Part shown: positions 7,352-15,721 of the stretch, piece by piece | Layout: the number at the start of each line of letters is the position of its first letter | Position numbering within the stretch: the first letter of the stretch is position 1 | Assembly: GCA_934167485.1 (NCBI GenBank) | Contig: CAKPKL010000006.1 | Span: forward strand, 1 to 64,000 | Direction: 5' to 3' | Source: an uncultured Bacilli bacterium | GTDB lineage: Bacteria > Bacillota_I > Bacilli_A > RF39 > UBA660 | DNA length: 64,000 nucleotides | Made by a program: the position numbers and the translations under genes | The notes under the pieces: generated by a model | Told to the model about the DNA's origin: nothing | Database searches by the model: none | The model's input: the letters and a program-made list of their open reading frames with translations, nothing else

Positions 7352-8686
7352 TCATTTTTCTAAAATTTTTTCTAATGTGCAATTATCTTTTTTATATTTT
7401 TTTAACTCAATAAATGAAGAAACAAATTGTTCCAATGTTAAATCAAATTTTTTACCTGTTTTATTATTTTCAACTGTTACAAAACCTTGATCCAAAGTTT
7501 TTCCAAAAACTGCAACATATGGAGTACCTACTACCTTACTATCCTTAAGTTTTGTGCCTATAGATAATTCATTTCTATCATCATATAAAACTTGGACACC
7601 ATTTTCTAACAACAAATTATATATTGCTTTTGCTTTTTCTGTTTTATCAGAATCATCTAATTTAGGAATTATATATAGCAAATATGGAGTTATATTAATT
7701 GGCAAAGAAATTCCTTTGAAATTATTTTGATTGTCTTTCAGTAAACTATTCTCATAAATCATCGCCAGCGTTCTACTAACACCAATACCATAACATCCCA
7801 TTATAAAATTTACAGGTTTTCCATTTTCTGTTATGTATGTTGCATTCATAGCCTTGGCATACTTATCTCCTAACTGAAATATATGGCCTAATTCAACTGC
7901 TTTCTTTGTCTGTAAAGATTCAATATTTTTTATATCATACACGTTTCCTAAATATTCTTTGTAATCTTCTCTTTCCAATAATTCAGAATTAAATGCCTTA
8001 CCAGTAATACTATCAAATAAAATGTTATCTTCACCTATTTCTGAAATACACATAAATTCTTCGGATTTATTTCCACCAATTGCACCACTGTCAGCCCCAA
8101 CTGGTTGAACATTTAATCCCAATGTTTCAAATATTTCTAAATATGCTTTTTTCATTATTTCATATTCTATATCAAGTTCCTTTTGATTTTTACCAAAACT
8201 ATATGCATCCATCATATCAAATGATTTGCCCCTAAGTAAAAAGCCTCTTGTTCTTATCTCATTTCTAAATTTTTCTCCTATTTGAAAATAAGTAACTGGC
8301 AAATTTTTATAAGAAAGAAGTCTACTATTTGCATATTTTACAACAGCTTCTTCCGCTGTAGGGGCTAAACAATAATTTCCCTTTTCCGTTAAGCATCTAA
8401 ACATAACATCATCCGCTACATATCTTTCTAAGCGCCCAGATTCTTTCCATATACTTTCAGGTTGCAACAATGGCAAAGATAATTCTGAACATCCATATTT
8501 TGTCAAAATAGAACTTATAATATTAGTTATATTTTTTTTCATTAAATAAGGAATATGACCATACGCATATACTCCACTACTAAACTGATCAATTTGTCCT
8601 GTTTGAACAAGCATATCTTGTACTGGAAATTGATCATCTAAATTTGTTAATTTTTTTGATATTAATCCAATTTGTGAAACTTTCAT
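7352..8686 (-). CDS. proS: ProS, prolyl-tRNA synthetase, compact form with reduced insertion domain
   Basis: 444 residues of a class II synthetase charging tRNA-Pro. Visible are motif 2 (FRNEIRTRGFLLRGKSFDM), motif 3 (GCYGIGVSRTLAMI) and the C-terminal anticodon-binding domain (LLENGVQVLYDDR). Only about 40-45 residues lie between EEFMCISE and AVELGHIF, where Bacillus or E. coli ProRS carries an editing insertion of about 180. The start at MKVSQIG follows AAAGGAGG; upstream codons in the same frame lack a site. It is monocistronic. It could be the sole ProRS or an accessory copy. Confidence 0.93.
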   Translation of the reverse strand: MKVSQIGLISKKLTNLDDQFPVQDMLVQTGQIDQFSSGVYAYGHIPYLMKKNITNIISSILTKYGCSELSLPLLQPESIWKESGRLERYVADDVMFRCLTEKGNYCLAPTAEEAVVKYANSRLLSYKNLPVTYFQIGEKFRNEIRTRGFLLRGKSFDMMDAYSFGKNQKELDIEYEIMKKAYLEIFETLGLNVQPVGADSGAIGGNKSEEFMCISEIGEDNILFDSITGKAFNSELLEREDYKEYLGNVYDIKNIESLQTKKAVELGHIFQLGDKYAKAMNATYITENGKPVNFIMGCYGIGVSRTLAMIYENSLLKDNQNNFKGISLPINITPYLLYIIPKLDDSDKTEKAKAIYNLLLENGVQVLYDDRNELSIGTKLKDSKVVGTPYVAVFGKTLDQGFVTVENNKTGKKFDLTLEQFVSSFIELKKYKKDNCTLEKILEK

Positions 8687-8835
8687 CAAAATACCTCCTT
8701 TTCTCTTTTGAATTATTGTATCATAATATATTTTTTTATTCAAATTTTTTTTATTAAAACATAGTAGAACACTTTTTCTTTATATTATGGACAATTTTAT
8801 TTATTATGCTGCAAGTTAAAGTTTTTCTAAAAAAT

Positions 8836-8861
8836 AAATAAAAAAGATAGAAAACTATCTT
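8836..8861 (-). terminator. Terminator of cysS
   Basis: Stem AAGATAG/CTATCTT with a four-base loop, followed by a T-rich tract on the minus strand; it overlaps the cysS stop codon. Confidence 0.8.
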
Positions 8862-10246
8862 ATTTCATAAATTGTACCTTCTCTTGTATCTTTTAAAATA
8901 ATTCCTTTATCTTCTAACTCTTTTCTTATTGAATCAGCTCTCTCATAATCCTTATTACTCTTTGCTTGTTTTCTTTCTTCTATCTTGCTATTTATATAAT
9001 CTAAAATATCTTTATCTACTTCATCACTAGTTAATAAATTCAAACTTAATACCTTATCAAAATCTTTAATAAGCTCTAATTTAGTAGTATTATTAATATC
9101 AGATTTAATAACGTCATAAAGAACAGTTAAAGCATTTGAAGTGTTTAAATCATTTTCAAGTTCATATTTAAATTTCGATTTATACTTATTAAATTCATCC
9201 TCATTCAAACTACTATCATCGCTCTTTATAGATTTTATTTTATTTATAAGCTTGTTATATGTATTAACCGCACTATCTAAAGACTCATAAGAAAAAACTA
9301 ATTGTTTATGGTAATGAGATTGCAAACAAAACAATCTATATACGATAGGATTATATCCTTTTTCTTCTAAAAGTGAAACAGTTAAAAATTCCCCTTTTGA
9401 CTTACTCATTTTACCAGATTTATCATTTAAATGCTCTGGATGAAACCAATAATTACACCATTTATGACCTATATAGCTTTCAGTCTGCGCTATCTCATTA
9501 GTATGATGAGGAAAAATATTATCAACTCCACCACAATGAATATCTAAATTTTCTCCTAAATACTTAAGAGAAATACAAGAACACTCAATATGCCATCCAG
9601 GATATCCAACTCCCCATGGTGAATCCCATTTAAGTTCTTGAGAATCAAATTTAGATTTAGTAAACCAAAGAACAAAATCATTTTTATTTTTTTTATTTGA
9701 ATCAATTTCAACATCATTTCTAACAGCTTCAATTAATGAATCCTCAGTATGATTAGTAAGAACATAATATTCCTTTAATTTTGATGTATCAAAATAAACA
9801 TTACCACCACTAACATACGCATAACCTGTCTCTTCTAATTTTTTTATAAACTTTATATAATCATCAATTAAAGAAGTTGCTGGAACAACAATACTAGGCC
9901 ACTTAATATTTAACTTAGAACAATCAGTTTTAAAAGCATCAGTATACATACGTGCTATATCAAGAACAGATTTATGTTCTCTTTTAGCCCCCTTAAGCAT
10001 CTTATCCTCACCTGTATCAGCATCACTAGTTAAATGCCCAACATCCGTAATATTCATACATCTTTTAACATTGTATCCAATATAATTTAAACTTTTTTCC
10101 AAAACATCTTCCATTATATAAGTTCTAAGATTACCTATATGTGCAAAATGGTACACAGTAGGTCCACAAGTATACATAGTAACCATATCCCCATTATTTG
10201 GAACAAATTCTTCAATACTTCTAGTCAACGTATTATATAATTTCAT
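8855..10246 (-). CDS. cysS: CysS, cysteinyl-tRNA synthetase
   Basis: 463 residues, the usual length. A class I synthetase: the HIGH-type motif is HIGN in FAHIGNLRTY, and KMSKSKG (about 270) is the second ATP-binding motif. Zinc ligands are visible as C27 in MYTCGP, the ECSC segment and the PHHTNE histidines. The start has GTAGGAAGTG upstream. It is monocistronic, with its own terminator and no T-box leader; only 70 bases separate it from the lipoprotein gene. Confidence 0.97.
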   Translation of the reverse strand: MKLYNTLTRSIEEFVPNNGDMVTMYTCGPTVYHFAHIGNLRTYIMEDVLEKSLNYIGYNVKRCMNITDVGHLTSDADTGEDKMLKGAKREHKSVLDIARMYTDAFKTDCSKLNIKWPSIVVPATSLIDDYIKFIKKLEETGYAYVSGGNVYFDTSKLKEYYVLTNHTEDSLIEAVRNDVEIDSNKKNKNDFVLWFTKSKFDSQELKWDSPWGVGYPGWHIECSCISLKYLGENLDIHCGGVDNIFPHHTNEIAQTESYIGHKWCNYWFHPEHLNDKSGKMSKSKGEFLTVSLLEEKGYNPIVYRLFCLQSHYHKQLVFSYESLDSAVNTYNKLINKIKSIKSDDSSLNEDEFNKYKSKFKYELENDLNTSNALTVLYDVIKSDINNTTKLELIKDFDKVLSLNLLTSDEVDKDILDYINSKIEERKQAKSNKDYERADSIRKELEDKGIILKDTREGTIYEIR

Positions 10247-10291
10247 AAAATCACTTCCTACTTAATTATATCATAACTTATATTTATATTA

Positions 10292-10317
10292 ACAAAAAAA
10301 AGTACAAAAGTACTTTT
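10292..10317 (-). terminator. Terminator of the lipoprotein gene
   Basis: Stem AAAAGTAC/GTACTTTT, loop AAAA, then a T run on the minus strand. Confidence 0.8.
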
Positions 10318-11767
10318 ATTTAACAAAATCAACTTTTCTACATTCTCCAGTCATTACATTTTGAATATATTGAATAGATTGAACCAAGTTTTCATTTGAT
10401 AATTTTTTGTAAGAATCTAACTCTTTAATATTTGGTAATTTAGATAAAGTATAATTAATCATTTCATTATCGACAAAATTTACACCATCACTTATATTTT
10501 GCCATGATACTTGTTTACTTACAATTTTTTTATTTTTATCATAATACTCATGAGTAAAATTTTGTTTAGTTAAAACTTTATATAAATTTTTAAAATATCC
10601 ATTACCATCTATATTACCATAAGAGGCATCACTATTAACAGTTTTTAAAGTCATAATAGATTTATGTAAAGTAAAATCAAGAGCAGCTACATCAATTTTT
10701 CCAGATTCAGTTTTCTTATAACTATCTAATAAGAAATTTGAGAATAAAATTGCATCATTAGAATTTTGTAAATTATGATTACAAATTGCATCAATAGCAA
10801 GAAGTGCATCTTCTATATCTTTATTATCATAATTGCCTAATATAGAATTTCTATCTTTAGTAGCAATAGAATCAGAAGATAAATATTTTAAATTCATAAA
10901 TTTAATTAAATCTTTTATTGTTTCATTACTTACAGAAATTTTATTATTTAATAAAGTACTTATTTCTTTATATTTATCATTAAATTCTTTTTGTATGTCT
11001 ATTTTAGATTCTTCATTCATCATATTTCTTAAAACTTCTAATTTACTCTTAATATAAGCTTTATTATTTTGATCATGGGTTCTAGATTCCATTGAAGTAA
11101 GATCTTCGTTTGATACATAACTTTTTGCATAATATGTAGCAACTTGTGCATTCATAGTGGCAAAAGCCTTAGCTGAATCGCTTAAATCCCAAATTCCAAA
11201 AGTAAATCCATCTACTGTATAATCTTTCTCATCAACGAATAAAGTTTTAAGTTTATTATATTCAGCTTGAACAACATCTTTATTCCCAGAATTCGCACCA
11301 CTTATTAAATTACTAACAATACCCTCAATATAACCAAGTATTTTAGAATCGTTTTCATAAAATAAATCTTTAGTAGAAATTAAACTTTTTTCATCTATCA
11401 TAGCTTGAATTAAAATACTTTGAACAGAATTAAAATCATTGATCATATTATCAGAATCTATTCTTCCTTTAAATTTAGAGAAATTATCAGCATTTATTTG
11501 TCCATTTTCATTTAAAGGCGCTAATTTATCTAATAGTATTACAAGAGTTGCATTTTCTAAAGTTTCTTTATTTACACCTGGTAATAAATTACTTAGTTTT
11601 TTCATCTCAGAATCAGTCAAATCTTCAACTGAGACAATTGAATTACCAATATTTATATCTTTTGTTTTATCATTTTTCTTACAACCTGCTAAACCTGTTA
11701 TTGTAACAAGACCTGCAAGTGATAATGCAGCTATTTTTAAACTTGTTATTTTATCTAACTTTTTCAT
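10316..11767 (-). CDS. Unknown lipoprotein, about 480 residues
   Basis: The start at MKKLDKITSL follows AAGGGGGA; a longer frame has eight extra residues that are not needed. A lipoprotein signal peptide is clear: hydrophobic stretch, then the lipobox LAGC with Cys at about residue 28 and a charged KKNDK tail. The mature part is mostly helical-looking, polar and rich in Asn, Ser, Lys and Asp. It has no catalytic motif I recognise and does not resemble a substrate-binding protein. It is monocistronic. Function unknown; it should sit on the outer face of the membrane. Confidence 0.85.
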   Translation of the reverse strand: MKKLDKITSLKIAALSLAGLVTITGLAGCKKNDKTKDINIGNSIVSVEDLTDSEMKKLSNLLPGVNKETLENATLVILLDKLAPLNENGQINADNFSKFKGRIDSDNMINDFNSVQSILIQAMIDEKSLISTKDLFYENDSKILGYIEGIVSNLISGANSGNKDVVQAEYNKLKTLFVDEKDYTVDGFTFGIWDLSDSAKAFATMNAQVATYYAKSYVSNEDLTSMESRTHDQNNKAYIKSKLEVLRNMMNEESKIDIQKEFNDKYKEISTLLNNKISVSNETIKDLIKFMNLKYLSSDSIATKDRNSILGNYDNKDIEDALLAIDAICNHNLQNSNDAILFSNFLLDSYKKTESGKIDVAALDFTLHKSIMTLKTVNSDASYGNIDGNGYFKNLYKVLTKQNFTHEYYDKNKKIVSKQVSWQNISDGVNFVDNEMINYTLSKLPNIKELDSYKKLSNENLVQSIQYIQNVMTGECRKVDFVK

Positions 11768-11874
11768 AATATTCCCCCTTAGATGTTGCATATGATATCA
11801 CATTTAATCGTTTTTGTCAAATTATGTTACTCACTTTTTATAAAATTTAAAGTTTTAAAAATTTTTTTAATCTT

Positions 11875-11983
11875 CTACATATTTTCTTGCTTTTTTACAA
11901 ACTTATCAAGTATATCTCTATAGCATCCATCCCATACATGCTCACTTATTAATTTCATCTAATACATTAATATTTTCTTCCAT
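11875..11983 (-). pseudogene. Possible decayed small gene in the 11.8-12.0 kb gap
   Basis: Two short minus-strand frames run into each other. MEENINVLDEINK (11983-11942) ends at a TGA, and one base out of frame a 27-residue ORF (11958-11875) continues with LISEHVWDGCYRDILDKF. A single-base indel would join them into one peptide of about 35 residues. There is no convincing ribosome-binding site. The rest of 11768-12021 is AT-rich with no other feature I can support. Confidence 0.3.
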
Positions 11984-12021
11984 TTTATCACCATTTAGTT
12001 ATGGTTAAAATTCTTAAAAAA

Positions 12022-12049
12022 TATAAAAAAAGAACTAACAAAAGTTAGT
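12022..12049 (-). terminator. Terminator of the tRNA Gln-Thr unit
   Basis: Stem ACTAAC/GTTAGT with loop AAAA, then C and seven T on the minus strand, about 15 bases past the tRNA-Thr CCA end. Confidence 0.8.
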
Positions 12050-12063
12050 AATCAAAAAAAATG

Positions 12064-12139
12064 TGGTGCTGAAAGAGGGATTCAAACCCCCGACCTGCTC
12101 TTTACGAGGGAGCTGCTCTATCAACTGAGCTATTTCAGC
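12064..12139 (-). tRNA. tRNA-Thr (anticodon CGT)
   Basis: Full cloverleaf: acceptor GCTGAAA/TTTCAGC, anticodon loop CTCGTAA, T-loop TTTGAAT, encoded CCA. The anticodon stem has one mismatch at its loop end (C-A). It reads ACG codons and is co-transcribed with tRNA-Gln. Confidence 0.93.
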
Positions 12140-12146
12140 ACATATA

Positions 12147-12221
12147 TGGTTACCCCAGTAGGATTCGAACCTACGCATAATGGAGTCAGAGTCCACCGCC
12201 TTACCGCTTGGCTATGGGGCA
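12147..12221 (-). tRNA. tRNA-Gln (anticodon CTG)
   Basis: Cloverleaf with acceptor TGCCCCA/TGGGGTA, anticodon loop CTCTGAC, T-loop TTCGAAT and encoded CCA. It reads CAG. First tRNA of the pair, 7 bases upstream of tRNA-Thr. Confidence 0.95.
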
Positions 12222-12235
12222 ATATCCATAATTAG

Positions 12236-12264
12236 ATTATACTATGTAAAGCATAATTATTCAA
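12236..12264 (-). promoter_or_regulatory. Promoter of the tRNA Gln-Thr unit
   Basis: Minus-strand TTGAAT (12264-12259), 17-base spacer and TATAAT (12241-12236), ending 14 bases before the tRNA-Gln 5' end. Confidence 0.8.
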
Positions 12265-12270
12265 CCTCTT

Positions 12271-13059
12271 TTAACACCTTTTTAAATTTTTAACGTATCT
12301 TTCATTTAATATTTCAAACATAATATCTCCAATACTGTACCACTTTATTTGAACCCAATTTCTCCTATATTCGGTTTTAGGATTATAATCCAATACCCTA
12401 CTTAAAGATTGAAATATTAAGCAAGAAAAATGAATAGAACTCGATTTAAAATTAATCTTATCCAAAATATACTTATAAAGTTCATCACGAGTTACATAAA
12501 AGAAATCCTCTGGAGTACCGCAAATCAAAACATCTACAACAGAATATTCCTCATTTGTTCCTTGTAATAAAAATCTATTGATACATTTATTAATAACACA
12601 CTCATTATTGATAAATGTATTAATTCTATCTATTGATTTTTTATTATTAATCTTATATTCCTCAACACCAATTCTTTTTAACCCAGTGCCATCTATCGTA
12701 CCATCTGCATACTGATATTTTAAAATTTCATATATAATTTCTTTTTTTATACCTATACTGTATAAAAAGTTACTAAAACTAGAAACTTTTTCACTATGAA
12801 TAGAATTTCTATAACCTAATTTTAAACTAATGTTTTTAACACTATTATTAATTGAAATAGAAATATCTGTCTTTTCATAATTATTACCCTTCTTACAATT
12901 TACAACAGATTCTCCAGTTGTATTTGGAAATAGTGAATAAATCATATCCTGAAGTAAAAAATCAAGATTACTTACTCTTTTATTATTTAATTTTGAAATA
13001 AAATCTAATTCATTTCTTATACCCTTATTATAAATAATTTCACCTCCTATATATATCAT
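12271..13059 (-). CDS. Unknown 262-residue protein between two tRNA pairs, possible PD-(D/E)XK nuclease fold
   Basis: I do not recognise a family. The segment TDISISINN followed by KNISLKLG resembles the D...(S)xK core of PD-(D/E)XK nucleases, with a possible acidic residue in NTTGESV upstream; this is weak. No signal or membrane segment. The frame opens with an ATG at 13059, but a strong AGGAGGTG lies inside codons 4-6, so a non-canonical ATA or ATT start 5-8 bases further on is possible. It is flanked by a terminator upstream and a tRNA promoter downstream, suggesting insertion between tRNA units. Confidence 0.7.
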   Translation of the reverse strand: MIYIGGEIIYNKGIRNELDFISKLNNKRVSNLDFLLQDMIYSLFPNTTGESVVNCKKGNNYEKTDISISINNSVKNISLKLGYRNSIHSEKVSSFSNFLYSIGIKKEIIYEILKYQYADGTIDGTGLKRIGVEEYKINNKKSIDRINTFINNECVINKCINRFLLQGTNEEYSVVDVLICGTPEDFFYVTRDELYKYILDKINFKSSSIHFSCLIFQSLSRVLDYNPKTEYRRNWVQIKWYSIGDIMFEILNERYVKNLKRC

Positions 13060-13173
13060 TACATTTTTACCTTAAAAATCCTTTTTTATTTTTGAATTTT
13101 TATAATATATTTGAAATTTTTTATAAAATAAGCACAAGGTCGTTCAAATAACCAGTAGCTTAACACTTTCTTT

Positions 13174-13202
13174 CACAAAAAAACCACTAACAATAGTGGT
13201 TT
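13174..13202 (-). terminator. Terminator of the tRNA Ile-Glu unit
   Basis: Stem AAACCACTA/TAGTGGTTT with loop ACAA, then a T run on the minus strand. Confidence 0.85.
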
Positions 13203-13214
13203 ACAATACTTAAA

Positions 13215-13291
13215 TGGTGACCGGTACGGGATTCGGACCCGTGAATGCATGCGTGAAAGGCATGTGTGTTAAGCCGCTTCACCAACCGGCC
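13215..13291 (-). tRNA. tRNA-Glu (anticodon TTC)
   Basis: Acceptor GGCCGGT/ACCGGTC, anticodon stem CATGC/GCATG around loop CTTTCAC, T-loop TCCGAAT, encoded CCA. Confidence 0.95.
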
Positions 13292-13305
13292 ATATTCAAA
13301 TAAGA

Positions 13306-13382
13306 TGGTGGGCCTGGATGGACTTGAACCATCGACCTTGCGCTTATCAGACGCACGCTCTAACCAGCTGAGCTACAAGCCC
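13306..13382 (-). tRNA. tRNA-Ile (anticodon GAT)
   Basis: Cloverleaf with anticodon loop CTGATAA, D-arm AGCTCAGCTGGTTAGAGC, T-loop TTCAAGT and encoded CCA. First tRNA of the Ile-Glu pair. Confidence 0.95.
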
Positions 13383-13403
13383 ATCAAAAGATATGACTAT
13401 ATA

Positions 13404-13432
13404 AGTATATCCTACTTTTTCATTTTTGACAA
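13404..13432 (-). promoter_or_regulatory. Promoter of the tRNA Ile-Glu unit
   Basis: Minus-strand TTGTCA (13432-13427), 17-base spacer and TATACT (13409-13404), ending 21 bases before the tRNA-Ile 5' end. Confidence 0.75.
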
Positions 13433-13496
13433 TACTTTTTTTGAAATTTTTCAAATTTTTTATAAAGAAATAGTATCAGGCAAAAAAAAAGAACAA

Positions 13497-14822
13497 TTAT
13501 TTGTTCTTTAAAGACTTAAAAATCTTACCCCACATATTACTTGAAGAATAATTTAAAATCCCAACCTTATAGATTCTCAAACCATATTTAATTAAAATAA
13601 ATACAGTAATCAACATCAATATATTAGAAACAATTATTTCAAACAAACCAATTTGACCCATTACAAGTAAAGACGGAGATAACACAGAAGAAATAAAAGG
13701 AATAAAAGATAATGCCTTTATAAATATTGATCCTTTAAACAATCCTGCCATAATAGATAAATAATATCCTAATAATAAAACAACAACAATTGGTATTTGA
13801 ACCTGTTGATAATCTTCACTATTAGTTGTCATAGATGCTAAAATACCGGATACAAGAGAATAACCAATAAGAGTTAAAACCAACAAAATAATAGAGAAAA
13901 CTAGTACAATCACAAACTTATCAGCAAATATACTATCCTTAAGGGTATTAATTGCCCCTACTATCTCATTAGTTATACCATTAACTATAGAGTTACCCCC
14001 AATATATTTTCTTAATAATATTCCAACATAACTATATAATATCAACAAAATAGCTTGAAAAAATATAAATAAATTATTTGCTATAACTTTAGCCATAAAA
14101 TGAGTTTTAGGAGATACATTAGAAATAATTATTTCCATACTCTTAGTAGATTTCTCATCATTAACTTCAGAACCTATCATTTGAACTAAAAATATAGTCA
14201 ACATAAAAAATGGTAAAATAATAATAGGAAATACGCTTTTCATAATCATTTCTACATCTTCTTCTTCATTAGTAATACTTTCATCCAAAATTTCTCTTTC
14301 AATAGGAACTCCCTCTGTTATTTTCGCAAGTTCATCACTTGATAAATCAAGTTTAGATAAATTATACATATCACAAGAGGATTTAATCGCACCACTAATC
14401 AATTGATAATCATAAGAATCAATGCTAGATAACGAAACAAATTTTGTTTTTAGATCATCATTTCCATCAAAGTACAAATAAATCATATATGAACTTTTTT
14501 CAGTATTTAAAATTTTGTCCTTCAACTCATCATACGATTCTTCAGCTTTTACAACATCATAAGCCCCATTATCTTCACCGTAAAAAGTAGTCTCATAATA
14601 ATTTAAACTTTCTTTAAAGCTATCAAATAAAACCTTAGTATCATCAACCACATAAATCTTTGTTTTTGAATCAAAATCTCCTCCAAAAAAAGTAACAATA
14701 CTATCAATATTAATAATTCCAATAAGTATAACAGCAATAACTAAATTAGAAATTAAAAACCATTTAGATTTTACTTTTTTCTTTATACTAGTATTAATTA
14801 AAAAATTTAATTTACTTCTCAT
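13497..14822 (-). CDS. ABC-2 type exporter permease (NatB/YhaP-like)
   Basis: 441 residues. One membrane segment near residues 22-40 is followed by a large extracytoplasmic loop (about 45-190), then about five membrane segments, the architecture of NatB/YhaP-type ABC-2 permeases. The conserved NDEKSTKSMEIIISNVSP segment lies between the first two helices of the second block. It overlaps the ATPase gene by 11 bases and has GTAGGGGAG before its ATG. Substrate unknown; the Na+ efflux role of NatAB in Bacillus is only an analogy. Confidence 0.87.
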   Translation of the reverse strand: MRSKLNFLINTSIKKKVKSKWFLISNLVIAVILIGIINIDSIVTFFGGDFDSKTKIYVVDDTKVLFDSFKESLNYYETTFYGEDNGAYDVVKAEESYDELKDKILNTEKSSYMIYLYFDGNDDLKTKFVSLSSIDSYDYQLISGAIKSSCDMYNLSKLDLSSDELAKITEGVPIEREILDESITNEEEDVEMIMKSVFPIIILPFFMLTIFLVQMIGSEVNDEKSTKSMEIIISNVSPKTHFMAKVIANNLFIFFQAILLILYSYVGILLRKYIGGNSIVNGITNEIVGAINTLKDSIFADKFVIVLVFSIILLVLTLIGYSLVSGILASMTTNSEDYQQVQIPIVVVLLLGYYLSIMAGLFKGSIFIKALSFIPFISSVLSPSLLVMGQIGLFEIIVSNILMLITVFILIKYGLRIYKVGILNYSSSNMWGKIFKSLKNK

Positions 14823-15711
14823 AAGACTCCCCTACTTTCGAAATAAAAATTTCATTTAAACTTGGTTCTTCAACTACAAATTTCATAACATTATTACACT
14901 TTGCTACAAGCTTAAAAACATCACTTGTAATATCAATACTTGAAACCCTTACCTCATATCCATCTAATTTTGATTCAACACTCTCAACACCCTTTATATT
15001 TTTAAGTTTATTAACATCTATATCTGCTTCTATAATAATATTTTTCTTTCTATACTTTTCCTTTATATCTTTGATATTTCCTTTTAATACCGTTTTCCCA
15101 CCTACTAAAATAACTAATTTTTTACAAAATAATTCAACATGCTCCATTCTATGAGAAGAAAAAATTATAATACTACCTTGCCTAGATAATTCAAGAATCT
15201 CACATTTAAACAATTCTATATTAAATGGATCTAATCCAGAAAACGGTTCATCTAAAATTAAAAGTTTTGGCTTATTTAAAATTGCCATTATAAATTGTAC
15301 TTTTTGTTGATTACCTTTTGATAACTCCTTTATTTTTTTATTTTTATATTCACTTATACCAAACTTATCTAGCAAATTATCCAAACGCTCAATAATTGCT
15401 TTATCACTCATACCCTTTAAAGCACCATAATATATTGCTTGTTCAATAACAGTTAATTTAGTAAGTAAACTTCTTTCTTCAGTTAAAAAACCAATATTAT
15501 CAGTTACACTATAATCTATATTTTTTCCATTCAAAGTAATATTACCACTTGATTTATCAAGTAGACCCATAATCATCCTAAAAGTAGTAGTTTTACCTGC
15601 TCCATTTACACCAAGAAGGCCAAAAATTTCGCCTTCCTTAACCTCAAAAGATAAATCATCAACAGCCTTAAAACTACCATAATACTTTGTTACGTGCTCA
15701 ACCTTTAACAC
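14812..15711 (-). CDS. ABC transporter ATPase (NatA/YhaQ-like)
   Basis: 299 residues. Walker A GVNGAGKTT (about 34-42), signature LSKGNQQKVQF (about 134), Walker B LLILDEPFSGLDP and the switch histidine in FSSHRM. A C-terminal extension of about 80 residues follows the ATPase core, as in YhaQ. It starts at a GTG preceded by TTAGGAGTGATA, 10 bases after the rseP stop. It energises the permease encoded next to it. Confidence 0.92.
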   Translation of the reverse strand: MLKVEHVTKYYGSFKAVDDLSFEVKEGEIFGLLGVNGAGKTTTFRMIMGLLDKSSGNITLNGKNIDYSVTDNIGFLTEERSLLTKLTVIEQAIYYGALKGMSDKAIIERLDNLLDKFGISEYKNKKIKELSKGNQQKVQFIMAILNKPKLLILDEPFSGLDPFNIELFKCEILELSRQGSIIIFSSHRMEHVELFCKKLVILVGGKTVLKGNIKDIKEKYRKKNIIIEADIDVNKLKNIKGVESVESKLDGYEVRVSSIDITSDVFKLVAKCNNVMKFVVEEPSLNEIFISKVGESYEK

Positions 15712-15721
15712 ACTATCACTC

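Noticed and set aside
8687..10315. T-box leaders for proS and cysS
   Set aside because: The upstream intervals are short and contain neither the TGGNACCGCG antiterminator nor the stem I arrangement.
13266..13511. An 81-residue plus-strand reading frame across the tRNA-Ile and tRNA-Glu genes
   Set aside because: It runs antisense through two well-formed tRNAs; its first half merely translates tRNA sequence and it has no ribosome-binding site.
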